Shown: piece after piece, positions 17,370-25,725 of the stretch
Position numbering within the stretch: position 1 is the stretch's first letter
Layout of the letters: each line of letters starts with the position of its first letter
Assembly: GCA_964402975.1 (NCBI GenBank)
Contig: CAYOEM010000017.1
Coordinates: 1 to 64,000 of the forward strand
Direction of reading: 5' to 3'
Length of the DNA: 64,000 nt
DNA from: CAMDKS01 sp964402975
GTDB lineage: Bacteria > Bdellovibrionota_B > Oligoflexia > Oligoflexales > RGVZ01
Notes under the pieces: model-generated
Seen by the model: only the letters and a program-made list of their open reading frames with translations
Database searches by the model: none
What the model was told of the DNA's origin: nothing
Made by a program: the position numbers and the translations under genes

Positions 17370-18767
17370 ATGTGGAAACAGTTAGGCACTGAGTTCAAGG
17401 TTGGCGTGTTTACCATCGTGGCATTGTTCACTTTGGGATACATGCTTTTTGTGCTGAATCCTAACATGTTAAAAGACACAACACGGAAGGAATATCACAC
17501 AATCCTTCGCGACGCCGCGGGTATCATCCCAAAGACTCATGTTAAGACCAACGGGGTTACGATCGGTAAAGTTAAGGCTGTAGAGCTTCTCGTAAACACG
17601 ACGAAAATTATCGTTGAAGTTGATGCAAATATTAAACTGCCAGTTGGTAGTTCTATGGAAGTAAGAACTCGTGGTTTGTTAGGCGACGTGTACCTCGAGA
17701 TTGTTAGGCCAGAAGATACCGGCGAATATATTGCGGAGGGTGGTCTTATTCCAAAGTCGGATGACCAGATCGACATGCAAGGTGTCATGGCTCTAGTTGG
17801 AAAGATCGGTAAAGATGTTAAAAAAATAACTGAGCGACTGTCAAATGTGTTGGGGTCTACAGAAGGTGAAGAGTCTCTCAGAAATATCGTGCAAAATCTC
17901 GATAAGACACTCGCTAACTTTAAAACATTTAGTGGAAATTTAAACCAAGTTCTAGACGAGACGAACAAAGAACGGCTTAACCGCATCTTAGCTTCGTTCG
18001 ACGACAGTATGGCAGAAGTAAAAGGCGCCACGAAGAACATTCGACTGATCAGTGAGAGGATTGAGAAGGGCGAGGGTACTATCGGTAAACTCGTTAATGA
18101 TGATACCGCGATTCAAGAAATTGAGGGCGCCGTTCGAGATCTTCGCGACGTTCTGGCTCCAGCTACCAAAGTTCAGATAACAATTGATGCTCATAACGAG
18201 GCGCGTAAAGATCAAACTGGGCAGTCCTATCTAAATGTCACCTTTAAGACACGTCCCGATCGATTTTATCTAGTGGGCATGACAGATGCTCAAGAAACCG
18301 TCCGCGACACAAAAACAGAGGATCTCGGTAAAGAGGGCGCTCAGAATGATGCTCCTGCTTTTTCGAAGACCCGCGAGAGAATTTCAGAAAAACGAGCGCT
18401 CAGGGTGAACCTGCAGCTTGGGAAGCGCTGGTATTTCTTAACTGCTAGACTCGGTCTTTTTGAAAACACAGGCGGTATTGCGACTGATTTGCACTTCTTT
18501 AGGGATAGACTTCGGTTCTCTCTTGAGGCCAACGAATTCAAGAGCTACGATAACGAGTGGCGACGCGTAGCGAGACTAAAAGCATACATGCAGGTTCTAT
18601 TCTTCGATCACGTGTATCTCATGGCAGGTCTTGATGATATTACCAGGATCCGCAATCCTATGACCTATGAAGATCAAAAAGGGCCGATTCCTTTTGGCGG
18701 CCTCGGACTTGCATTTAACGATCAGGACTTAAAGTCTTTGTTCGGCGCTGCCGCGCTTGCCCGCTAA
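17370..18767 (+). CDS. mlaD: MlaD-type MCE protein with long beta-rich C-terminal domain
   Basis: 465 residues, against about 180 for E. coli MlaD. One N-terminal helix (residues 8-30) anchors it in the inner membrane. A single MCE domain follows (GIIPKTHVKTNGVTIGKVKA, then GLLGDVYLEI). Residues 150-260 are predicted helical and contain EKGEGTIGKLVNDD, a repeat typical of MCE helical needles. From about 275 the sequence turns into alternating, aromatic-flanked strands ending in GGLGLAFNDQDLKSLFG, which resembles small outer-membrane barrels. That would let one protein reach from inner to outer membrane. The MCE part is certain and the barrel is inference. GGAG lies nine bases before the ATG. 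The stop is directly next to the stop of the convergent hydrolase gene. Confidence 0.9.
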   Translation: MWKQLGTEFKVGVFTIVALFTLGYMLFVLNPNMLKDTTRKEYHTILRDAAGIIPKTHVKTNGVTIGKVKAVELLVNTTKIIVEVDANIKLPVGSSMEVRTRGLLGDVYLEIVRPEDTGEYIAEGGLIPKSDDQIDMQGVMALVGKIGKDVKKITERLSNVLGSTEGEESLRNIVQNLDKTLANFKTFSGNLNQVLDETNKERLNRILASFDDSMAEVKGATKNIRLISERIEKGEGTIGKLVNDDTAIQEIEGAVRDLRDVLAPATKVQITIDAHNEARKDQTGQSYLNVTFKTRPDRFYLVGMTDAQETVRDTKTEDLGKEGAQNDAPAFSKTRERISEKRALRVNLQLGKRWYFLTARLGLFENTGGIATDLHFFRDRLRFSLEANEFKSYDNEWRRVARLKAYMQVLFFDHVYLMAGLDDITRIRNPMTYEDQKGPIPFGGLGLAFNDQDLKSLFGAAALAR

Positions 18768-19421
18768 CTACAATTGACCCGTCCAGACTCGGTGGGGATC
18801 TGTTAACTCCAATCGAAATGTTTGCCCCAGTTTGATGGGGCCGACCCCCGCCGGAGTTCCTGTAAATATCAGATCACCAGGTACTAGGTTATTTGTTCTA
18901 GACAGGAATCTAATAATCTCAGGGATGCTGAAGATCATTTTTTTGGTGTCGCCTTCCTGGCACAGCGTGTTTTCAAGGTAAAATTTATAAGTAAAATCTG
19001 TAAGTCCATTCCACACGGTGACGGGTATCATGGGAGTGACGATGCTGGCTCCAGTGAAACTTTTAGCGAGGCTCCACGGGAGACCCTTGGCTTTTAGTTC
19101 GTTTTGTTTGTCTCGGTGAGTCAGATCAATGCCAAGACCGATGGCATCAATCGCCTTCCAACCCGGAGATTCACCTCCGACAGAGACAGTCCTGCCAATG
19201 CGGACAACCAATTCAGCTTCGTAGTGCAGCGTTTGGTTTCCATACGCAACCATACCTTCGGCGACATCTCGGAGTGATGACGCGGCCTTGAGAAAAACAA
19301 CGGGCTCTTCTGTTGGCTCTGGGTTCCCAAGTTCGCGGGCATGCTCCGAGTAGTTACGGCCGATTCCATAAATCGTTCCGACTGGCGCTGTTCCTGTACT
19401 TTCAATTGTGATCATCAGCAT
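18768..19421 (-). CDS. Fumarylacetoacetate-hydrolase-family protein
   Basis: 217 residues, the size of the compact FAH family (YcgM/FAHD1 type), which hydrolyses or decarboxylates acylpyruvates and related diketo acids. Readable family features are YGIGRNYSEHARELGNP near the start, PVVFLKAASSL, HYEAELVVRIGR with its metal-binding glutamates, and a C-terminal LVPGDLIFTGTPAGVGP. The aspartate equivalent appears in GIDLTHRDKQNELKAKGLPW. The substrate cannot be told from sequence. The start is either the ATG at 19421 or one at 19415; neither has a strong ribosome site. The stop codon abuts the mlaD stop with no gap. Confidence 0.9.
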   Translation of the reverse strand: MLMITIESTGTAPVGTIYGIGRNYSEHARELGNPEPTEEPVVFLKAASSLRDVAEGMVAYGNQTLHYEAELVVRIGRTVSVGGESPGWKAIDAIGLGIDLTHRDKQNELKAKGLPWSLAKSFTGASIVTPMIPVTVWNGLTDFTYKFYLENTLCQEGDTKKMIFSIPEIIRFLSRTNNLVPGDLIFTGTPAGVGPIKLGQTFRLELTDPHRVWTGQL

Positions 19422-19476
19422 AACCCGTCTGCGACGTCATATGTGTCATCTATTAGGAAGCGCATTGATTATGTTT

Positions 19477-19602
19477 CTAGTTGAATGATACGTCAAGTTC
19501 CGCTTTCGCATTGTGGCTGACAACTGGCTCTGCTCGCAACGTCGTCGCGTAGAGCCCACTGAGTATTGCTAGGGTTAGGAAGAGCTTTATGGGGTCAGGC
19601 AT
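19477..19602 (-). CDS. Possible 41-residue secreted peptide
   Basis: A short frame with ATG at 19602 preceded by GCGAGG about six bases away. It encodes a peptide that begins MPDPIKLFLTLAILSGLYA, a signal-peptide-like hydrophobic core, followed by TTLRA and a polar 17-residue tail beginning EPVVSHNAK. Cleavage after LRA would release a mature peptide of about 17 residues. It lies 55 bases before the FAH-family gene on the same strand, in what is otherwise a 296-base space. Such short frames can occur by chance. The ribosome site plus signal-like composition are the only support. Confidence 0.35.
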   Translation of the reverse strand: MPDPIKLFLTLAILSGLYATTLRAEPVVSHNAKAELDVSFN

Positions 19603-19717
19603 TCAAAACCTCGCTAGCTAAGGTTTGACAGTACGCTTCGAGAAGCAAAACACGAGATGGTCGTCGTCTAGAGTCAAAATGCTATGTTTGCCTGATATGA
19701 GGGCTTTGAGATGCCGT

Positions 19718-20740
19718 TCACCCAAATCGACTATGTCTAGTGCTAAAGCTATCGACGGAACTGACAAATGACTCTCTTACTTTATTCGTATTGATGCCAG
19801 AGTCCACGACGCTGTCCAACTCACTAGTTGAGGCTTTGCGACGCACAAGCTGGGCCTGCTTTTGTTTTTGCACATAGTTGATGATTTTTGTTGATTGCAG
19901 CTCGCGGATATCGCTCAATTCGTAGTCGGCGTCAGTTTTTACGAGGCCATGATCCCAATCATACTGAAGCTCGTCCGCAAGTTTTCTAATTTTCCTTGAA
20001 TTTCTCCACCTGATGACCGCAAACGGCAGAAGGATCGCCAAGATGCCGCCGCCCGCTAGACCTGCGGTGATAGCTTCCCGCTCATATCGTTTTGGCGGTG
20101 TGCCTGTAACATTGATGGACGTCATACTTTTCCAAGCAGCATCAAAATGTGTTGGATTTGAAAAGTTAGCAGCAAGATCTGTATAAGTTAGCATGTAGGA
20201 CTTTTGATCACCGGAAACAACGACGTGCATGAGCATCATGGAGTAGTTGTTAGCCGAGAGCTGAGAGAATAAAACGACCCCGTCGTTTTTATTTTTATAG
20301 TCAAATAATTTAGCGTCAGTGAATGTAAAATCCTTAAGAGACGGATCTCTTGCAATCATCTTTGTAATGTCTGACTTTATTTCAGCGATCGAATCAGAAT
20401 CGATGTATTTAGGTTTATTGACCGTTATCATCGATATGTTGCGTTGAAATAAAGGCTTCGAGTAATCGATGGGGGCACGCTGTTCGGGCAGTATTTCTTT
20501 CATGACCAGGCTCATACCCAAACTTTGGCGTTCTACTTGCCATCCTGCAATCGGGGCAATGCTCACATCAGGACTCAGTGAGATCCTGGAGCCGTTCGAT
20601 ACTTCTATTTTGTCAGATAGGCCTTCGCCCGCTGGCTCGGCCGAGATGGCCACGCCCGCAAAACCACAAAGACCACTAAGGATGAGAAATGATGTCGCAA
20701 GCGTCATTTTAGAGATGCGGATGCGAAGTTTTCGTTTCAT
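19718..20740 (-). CDS. Exported, membrane-anchored protein of unknown function
   Basis: 340 residues. An N-terminal signal peptide (KRKLRIRISK basic start, hydrophobic to about residue 33, likely cut at SAEP) is followed by a 190-residue periplasmic domain with an alternating beta pattern. A single membrane helix lies around residues 224-243 (AGLAGGGILAILLPFAVIRW). A basic stop-transfer sequence and a roughly 95-residue cytoplasmic tail rich in charged residues and serine follow. The periplasmic part contains phrases such as APIAGWQVERQSLGMSLVMK that resemble the opening of small lipid- or protein-binding domains seen in other exported proteins, but no family is recognised. Upstream lie two small inverted repeats in an AT-rich leader. 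Confidence 0.8.
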   Translation of the reverse strand: MKRKLRIRISKMTLATSFLILSGLCGFAGVAISAEPAGEGLSDKIEVSNGSRISLSPDVSIAPIAGWQVERQSLGMSLVMKEILPEQRAPIDYSKPLFQRNISMITVNKPKYIDSDSIAEIKSDITKMIARDPSLKDFTFTDAKLFDYKNKNDGVVLFSQLSANNYSMMLMHVVVSGDQKSYMLTYTDLAANFSNPTHFDAAWKSMTSINVTGTPPKRYEREAITAGLAGGGILAILLPFAVIRWRNSRKIRKLADELQYDWDHGLVKTDADYELSDIRELQSTKIINYVQKQKQAQLVRRKASTSELDSVVDSGINTNKVRESFVSSVDSFSTRHSRFG

Positions 20741-21100
20741 GGGTGCTACCTCAACAACAAGCGTAATTCCACAACAGCTACAGCCACCACTGACCCGACT
20801 GGAGGTCAGCTAGTCCCTTTAAGGGGACAATTAAGCTTTTACATTAAAATTTTTATAAATCAAGCTATTTTAATTGATTTTATGAAAATTTATAAAAAGA
20901 ATTAAAAGAGGGCAGCCTCCTCTCACAGCTTTTTGCTGGCCAGTAATAAGTGCATCTTATAAATGGGGTCCATTCGGGGCAGCAAGGTGGCGTGGCGCTA
21001 ATGGCTGGAGATAAAAAAACCCGGGGTATCGGTCGACCCCAGGTAGAGAAACGATAAATCGACGGATGTTTAGTCGGACCGCCCGATTAACATATTAAAA
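20741..21100. other. 360-base non-coding stretch
   Basis: No gene is supported here. The left end carries two adjacent inverted repeats, TGACC/GGTCA (about 20790-20809) and GTCCC/GGGAC (20813-20828), close before the start of the 340-residue exported protein, where they could be operator or leader hairpins. An AT-rich block at about 20830-20905 is a plausible promoter zone for that gene. The right end holds the terminator of the lipoprotein gene (separate entry). The middle shows nothing recognisable. Confidence 0.6.
21012..21043 (-). terminator. Rho-independent terminator of the lipoprotein gene
   Basis: Read on the minus strand, CCTGGGGT pairs with ATACCCCGG (one mismatch in the stem) and is followed by seven T. 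It lies 58 bases after the stop of the lipoprotein gene. Confidence 0.8.
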
Positions 21101-21922
21101 CTATTGAGGAATTACCACTTCGATGGTCGCATCACTCGTGGCATCAGGGGTTCCCTTGACGAGCGAGACGTCTGGTAACGAGACTGCTCCAGCGATACTG
21201 CCGTCAGTGGATGCCCCGCTAGACCATGAGCCCAAGTAGAAGTCGTTGCCGCACTGAACGCTGATATTTCGACATGACGTGTTTTTGGAGTCTGGACTCA
21301 CTAGATTGGCAAATTCACAGGATCCCTTGCCGGCGGCAGGTCCGGGCTCAAGCATGGCCACGTTGTTCATGAGGGCAGGCGAGCATTGGACTGTGCATGT
21401 ACAGTTTGCGATCGGATTGGATGAAGCAACGTTAACGCGCAACTTCCAGACCATTGCAGCGGGCGCAGGCGTCTCCGAGTTGGGTATCGTTGGGGGAGAA
21501 ATATATTTCTGCTGTACGAAAGCTAATCCGTAGAGTTTGCCCTCTGAGCTGCTGATTTTTACTTTCTGCGCAATGTACATCAATCCTGGCTCGGAATTCC
21601 AGTTTGCGACCCCCACGTCCGTTTTACCAGCCTCAACGCGGACATCACAGAGGTCATCCTTTTTGACGCCCTGAGCCTGAAATGCAACGACGTTGGCTTC
21701 GTTTTTAACCCCATTGGCGCTGCCGAGGCCGCATGCCATAAGTGTGTAAACCAGCTCGCTTCGCGCTTGGTCAGCAGGTCTTAGTCCCACGATCTGCATG
21801 TCAACGTTCACAGTGTCTACGGTGTTCGTTATGGGCTTTAAGGTGGTGCGACAGCCTAGGATTGAAAGTGCGAATAAGGATGCTGCCGCGAGTTTGTTAA
21901 TCTTTGCTGAAAGTATGATCAT
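21101..21922 (-). CDS. Lipoprotein of unknown function
   Basis: 273 residues. The start at 21922 is chosen because GGAGG lies seven bases upstream and because a clear lipoprotein signal follows: a hydrophobic core ending SILGC, with Cys at about residue 23. The mature part contains several cysteines (CTCTVQC, CEF, CRNISVQC), which suggests disulphides in the periplasm or at the cell surface. It also has a proline/alanine stretch and a predicted beta-sandwich pattern. No family is recognised. The reading frame is open further upstream to 22033, but that extension lacks a ribosome site. It is divergent from the Gld-like operon and ends at a strong terminator. Confidence 0.8.
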   Translation of the reverse strand: MIILSAKINKLAAASLFALSILGCRTTLKPITNTVDTVNVDMQIVGLRPADQARSELVYTLMACGLGSANGVKNEANVVAFQAQGVKKDDLCDVRVEAGKTDVGVANWNSEPGLMYIAQKVKISSSEGKLYGLAFVQQKYISPPTIPNSETPAPAAMVWKLRVNVASSNPIANCTCTVQCSPALMNNVAMLEPGPAAGKGSCEFANLVSPDSKNTSCRNISVQCGNDFYLGSWSSGASTDGSIAGAVSLPDVSLVKGTPDATSDATIEVVIPQ

Positions 21923-22070
21923 TGTATGGCCTCCAGATCTTGATAGTACCCCTGACGCAGAAAAAAAACACTGAGCCTGACGTGACCCGTTGACTTTAAA
22001 CTTGTGATTGGCACAGTAGCAGTAGAGTATCAAAATTCTCGTGAACTTGTAAGTATTTCGAAAGGTTCAT

Positions 22071-23009
22071 ATGTCGTTGATCGAGGTCCAGGGACTCTCA
22101 AAGTTTTACGGTGCCCAGGCTGCCGTAAAAAACGTTAGTTTCAAAATAAATGAAGGCGAAATTATTGGCCTTTTGGGTCTCAATGGCGCAGGAAAAAGCA
22201 CAATTCTTAAAATTCTGGGATCATTCCTTTTGCCATCAGCAGGAACTGCGGTGATGGGGGGTTTTTCTGTTGAGTCAGACTCACAAAAAGTTCGCGAATT
22301 GATTGGATATCTTCCTGACCGTCCGCCGCTTTATGACGACATGAGAGTCGTTGCATACCTTCGCTATGTGGCCAAACTCAAAAATGTACCATCGGATGTG
22401 TTGGATGCGCGTCTTGTTGATGTGCTTGATAAAACAAATTTACAAGAGGTGGCTTGGTCGCCTTTGGGCGAGTTGTCTCACGGCTTTAGACAACGGGTTG
22501 GGATTGCACAGGCCCTCGTGCACAATCCTCCCATCATCATTTTAGATGAGCCAATCAACGGTCTCGATCCTGTGCAAATTGTTGAAATGCGCGATCTTAT
22601 TTTATCACTTCGAGGTAAGCATACCGTTATTTTATCGAGTCATATTCTTTCTGAAATTACCAAGACCTGTGACCGTATCCTAATCATCGATAAAGGTTGC
22701 CTTGTGGCTGAGGGTCAGCAGGCCGATCTTCAAAGAGCCCACACGCGTGGGTTTAAAGTCGTGGTTGAAATTCAGGGTCGCGTGCCAAGGCAGGAAATAC
22801 TTGGAATTAAAGGCCTCGCAATTTCAGGTGAGATCCCAAATCCGGATACGGGGTCTACCGTCATAAAGTTTGAATGTGAGCACGATCTCCGGGCGCAAAT
22901 AGCACAAGTCTTAATTAATTCTGGTTCGAGCCTTCTTGAAATGCGAAGGGATCGGGATGGGTTGGAGGAGGTTTTCATGAATCTCGTAAAGTCCAGCCAA
23001 ATGAACTAA
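22071..23009 (+). CDS. Gld-like ABC transporter ATPase
   Basis: 312-residue ABC ATPase. Walker A is LGLNGAGKSTILKIL, the signature reads LSHGFRQRVGIAQAL, and Walker B is IIILDEPINGLDP followed by LSSHIL for the switch histidine. The length, including a roughly 80-residue C-terminal extension after the ATPase core, fits the ABC-2 exporter class represented by GldA and NatA. It is the first gene of a four-gene operon with a permease, a GldG-like protein and a DUF4340 protein. In Flavobacteria the equivalent complex is needed for gliding, but the same set occurs widely in non-gliding bacteria, so an export role with unknown cargo is the safe statement. Confidence 0.9.
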   Translation: MSLIEVQGLSKFYGAQAAVKNVSFKINEGEIIGLLGLNGAGKSTILKILGSFLLPSAGTAVMGGFSVESDSQKVRELIGYLPDRPPLYDDMRVVAYLRYVAKLKNVPSDVLDARLVDVLDKTNLQEVAWSPLGELSHGFRQRVGIAQALVHNPPIIILDEPINGLDPVQIVEMRDLILSLRGKHTVILSSHILSEITKTCDRILIIDKGCLVAEGQQADLQRAHTRGFKVVVEIQGRVPRQEILGIKGLAISGEIPNPDTGSTVIKFECEHDLRAQIAQVLINSGSSLLEMRRDRDGLEEVFMNLVKSSQMN

Positions 23010-23033
23010 GACGCGGGGAGGATAGGGGATATC

Positions 23034-23762
23034 ATGAACAAAACCTGGCAAATAGCATCCAGAGAGCTGGCATCCTACTTTAGCACGTGGATGGGCTATA
23101 TCATTGTTGCGGCAGCCCTAATAATTGACGGACTTTTGTTTAACGCGTTTGCCGTGGGCACTGGAGCTAAACTTTCTGCCGACGTGCTTGAGGGTTTTTT
23201 CTATTTTGCAAGCGGCATGAGTATGGTGGCGGGAATTCTCTTGGCCATGCGCCTCATTGCGGAAGAAAAACAGAATGGGACAATAGTTTTGCTCTATTCA
23301 TCGCCCCTTTCAGAGCGTCAAATCATTTATGGGAAGTTCTTGTCCGCATTCTTGTTTTCACTAGTTATGCATGCTGTGTCCCTCTATATGCCGGCGCTCA
23401 TCATGGTGCATGGGAAAATATCAGTAGGCCACGTATTGGCTGGCTATACGGCTTTAGCGCTACTGGGTGGGTTGACAATTTCCATGACATTATTTGCTTC
23501 GACTATGGCACCAAACCAACTTGTTGCAGCGGTCGGGGGATCTTTTGTCGTGATGATATTTCTAACCCTATGGATGGTAGCAAAGATTGTAGACCAGCCA
23601 TTTAAGGATCTGTTCTCGTGGCTGGCGATTCATCATGATCATTTCACGCCTTTTGGTTCGGGGATTGTTAATCTCAAGGATGTGATCTTTTACATTGGAA
23701 TGATCGTTTTCTTTCTTGAAAGTTCAACGATGGCTCTTATAGGGCGACGATGCCAGGGTTGA
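23034..23762 (+). CDS. Gld-like ABC-2 permease
   Basis: 242-residue integral membrane protein with six predicted helices, matching ABC-2 permeases of the GldF type. The first 20 residues (TWQIASRELASYFSTWMGY) are the conserved amphipathic start, and the loop EEKQNGTIVLLYSSPLSERQI is the family's coupling segment before the third helix. It pairs with the upstream ATPase 24 bases away. GGGGAGGATAG precedes its ATG. It probably forms the transmembrane channel with the GldG-like subunit. Confidence 0.9.
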   Translation: MNKTWQIASRELASYFSTWMGYIIVAAALIIDGLLFNAFAVGTGAKLSADVLEGFFYFASGMSMVAGILLAMRLIAEEKQNGTIVLLYSSPLSERQIIYGKFLSAFLFSLVMHAVSLYMPALIMVHGKISVGHVLAGYTALALLGGLTISMTLFASTMAPNQLVAAVGGSFVVMIFLTLWMVAKIVDQPFKDLFSWLAIHHDHFTPFGSGIVNLKDVIFYIGMIVFFLESSTMALIGRRCQG

Positions 23763-23799
23763 TTGATTGTTTACGCATAATCGCGTTGGGAATGCTTGA

Positions 23800-25704
23800 A
23801 TGAATGCTTCGCAGATTTTTCAGAGTTTAAGATTGTGGTTTACCGTTGTCGGAGCCAGTTTAACGTTTTTGGGCGAACGCTATTTTTTTGCCGCTTCGGC
23901 CCATTGGTGGTTGAGTGGTGTTGGTTTGGCGCTGATGTGCTTGGGCTCCGTATCCGCGCTTTCATGCGGCTTATATTCTAAGTCCCGCGGTTTTCTGCGT
24001 GAGCTACCGGGATGGCGTCTCTGCCTGGCATGGCAAAGTTTAATGCTGATCTCGTATCTTTTGTATTTCATGTACTCAAGCGTTATGGCAGGGCAAGCAC
24101 AGCCTACAACATTTGTGGAAAAAGGACTGCTGGCCCTATGGGTTGTCTCTGGCATTTTGGCGGTTTTTTTAGGGGTTGGCACTGAATGGGCCCATGTCAA
24201 CAATGGGCGCGGCGACCTGGCAGAGCCGCAAAGAGTAAAACTCTCAGCCGCAAATTGGCTTCGGGTTGGAATTTTATTGGTCATTATTGCATCGATGAAC
24301 TACGTGGCAGTTAAGCAAAACGTTGCATGGGATTTGAGTTACCTAAAAACAACTAGCCCGAGTCAGTCCACCTTGCAGTTAATTGATTCCTTGCCGCGCC
24401 AGGTGGACGTGGCCCTTTTCTTTCCTGGTGGTAACGAGGTTTTGTCGAAGGCTCGGCTTTACGTTGATGAGCTAAAAACGCGTGGCGATAAGCTTTCGGT
24501 CAGTATTTATGACATGGAAATTAATCCGGTGGAGGCGGAATCGTTCAAAGCTAGTCGCAACGGTTTGATTGTGCTCCGCTCGGATGGGCAGACAGAGCGA
24601 ATCGATCTTGGGGTCAGCCTTGAAGGGGCGCGAAGGGGGCTCAAGAATCTTGACGGCGAATTTCAGAAAGCCTTGGTAGCGATCTCTCAGAAGAAAAAAG
24701 TTCTTTATTTTACGCGTGGTCATGGCGAGTTAAGCTGGGTCTCGGATAGTAAGGAGTCAGGAGGCTTGCAAACTATAGCGCGGCTCGAAGAATTTCTCAG
24801 AAGCTCCGGATACACGCTGCGCTTTTTTGGTTTGAGTGACGGTGCTGCCGGCGGTGTGCCTTCTGATGCGGATGCTGTCGTTGTGGTGGGTGGTGTTCAT
24901 CCGTTCACGCCCGAAGAGGCGCGGTCAATAAAAAATTATGTGGAATCTGGTGGTAAGTTGTTCGCGCTACTGGATGTTGATGTCCCAACTCAGGAGGTCT
25001 TGTCCCCGGGCGTGAGAGATGCGTCAAAAGATCCGCTAGTAAAGTGGCTTCAAGAAAGTGGCGCTGAGTTCCAAGCAAAAGTTCTTGCAAATGAATCTAA
25101 TCATGCAAAAGGGACTGGCACTAAAGTTGACGTGTGGTTTTTGTTCTCAAATATTTTCACGTCGCATGCATCTGTGCAGACGCTAGCTAAAAATGATCAA
25201 AGAGCCGCTCTTATTTTCCTGAAATCGGGGTATTTCACGACAAAGGATAATAATCCATCTTGGTCGGTTTTTGACACGGTTCGTTCATTGTCAGATACGT
25301 TTGTGGACGAAAATCGGGATTTCACCCTGAACGAGCCTGCTGAGACGCGCGAGCCTCGTGTGATTGGCGTGGCCATGGAGCAAAAACTCCCTAAAGACTC
25401 TGCAAAGTCAGCAGGGCGCATTGTTGCATTTGCTGACTCCACATTAATCAGCGACGCGCTCATAGGAAACCAGGCTAATATCGTTTACTTTTTGGATTCC
25501 TTGCGGTGGCTGTGGGGTGAGACATCTGTCATGGGTGTGGCCGCCTCAGAGGATGATATACCCATTCGGCATTCAAACAAGGAAGATGTGGTTTGGTTTT
25601 ATGGCACGATCGTTTTTGTTCCAGCATTTATTTTGCTGGTTGGTCGAATCGCCACCTCAAGATCGAGGCGGCCAAGAGGACGTAGCAAAACAACCGCTCG
25701 TTAA
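23800..25704 (+). CDS. GldG-like ABC auxiliary protein
   Basis: 634-residue protein with four N-terminal membrane helices (to about residue 120), another at about 160-175, a long extracytoplasmic part, and one C-terminal helix at about 605-625. The central domain is the ABC_transp_aux/GldG type: FFPGGNEVLSKARLYVDEL, LYFTRGHGELS and VVVGGVHPFTPEEARSIKNYV resemble a degenerate glutamine-amidotransferase-like fold. It ends in a very basic tail (RSRRPRGRSK). It sits 37 bases after the permease and 21 before the DUF4340 gene. The four-helix start is unusual, as standard GldG has two, and suggests fusion with an extra membrane module. Confidence 0.85.
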   Translation: MNASQIFQSLRLWFTVVGASLTFLGERYFFAASAHWWLSGVGLALMCLGSVSALSCGLYSKSRGFLRELPGWRLCLAWQSLMLISYLLYFMYSSVMAGQAQPTTFVEKGLLALWVVSGILAVFLGVGTEWAHVNNGRGDLAEPQRVKLSAANWLRVGILLVIIASMNYVAVKQNVAWDLSYLKTTSPSQSTLQLIDSLPRQVDVALFFPGGNEVLSKARLYVDELKTRGDKLSVSIYDMEINPVEAESFKASRNGLIVLRSDGQTERIDLGVSLEGARRGLKNLDGEFQKALVAISQKKKVLYFTRGHGELSWVSDSKESGGLQTIARLEEFLRSSGYTLRFFGLSDGAAGGVPSDADAVVVVGGVHPFTPEEARSIKNYVESGGKLFALLDVDVPTQEVLSPGVRDASKDPLVKWLQESGAEFQAKVLANESNHAKGTGTKVDVWFLFSNIFTSHASVQTLAKNDQRAALIFLKSGYFTTKDNNPSWSVFDTVRSLSDTFVDENRDFTLNEPAETREPRVIGVAMEQKLPKDSAKSAGRIVAFADSTLISDALIGNQANIVYFLDSLRWLWGETSVMGVAASEDDIPIRHSNKEDVVWFYGTIVFVPAFILLVGRIATSRSRRPRGRSKTTAR

Positions 25705-25725
25705 AAATTAATCGCTAGGACTTTT

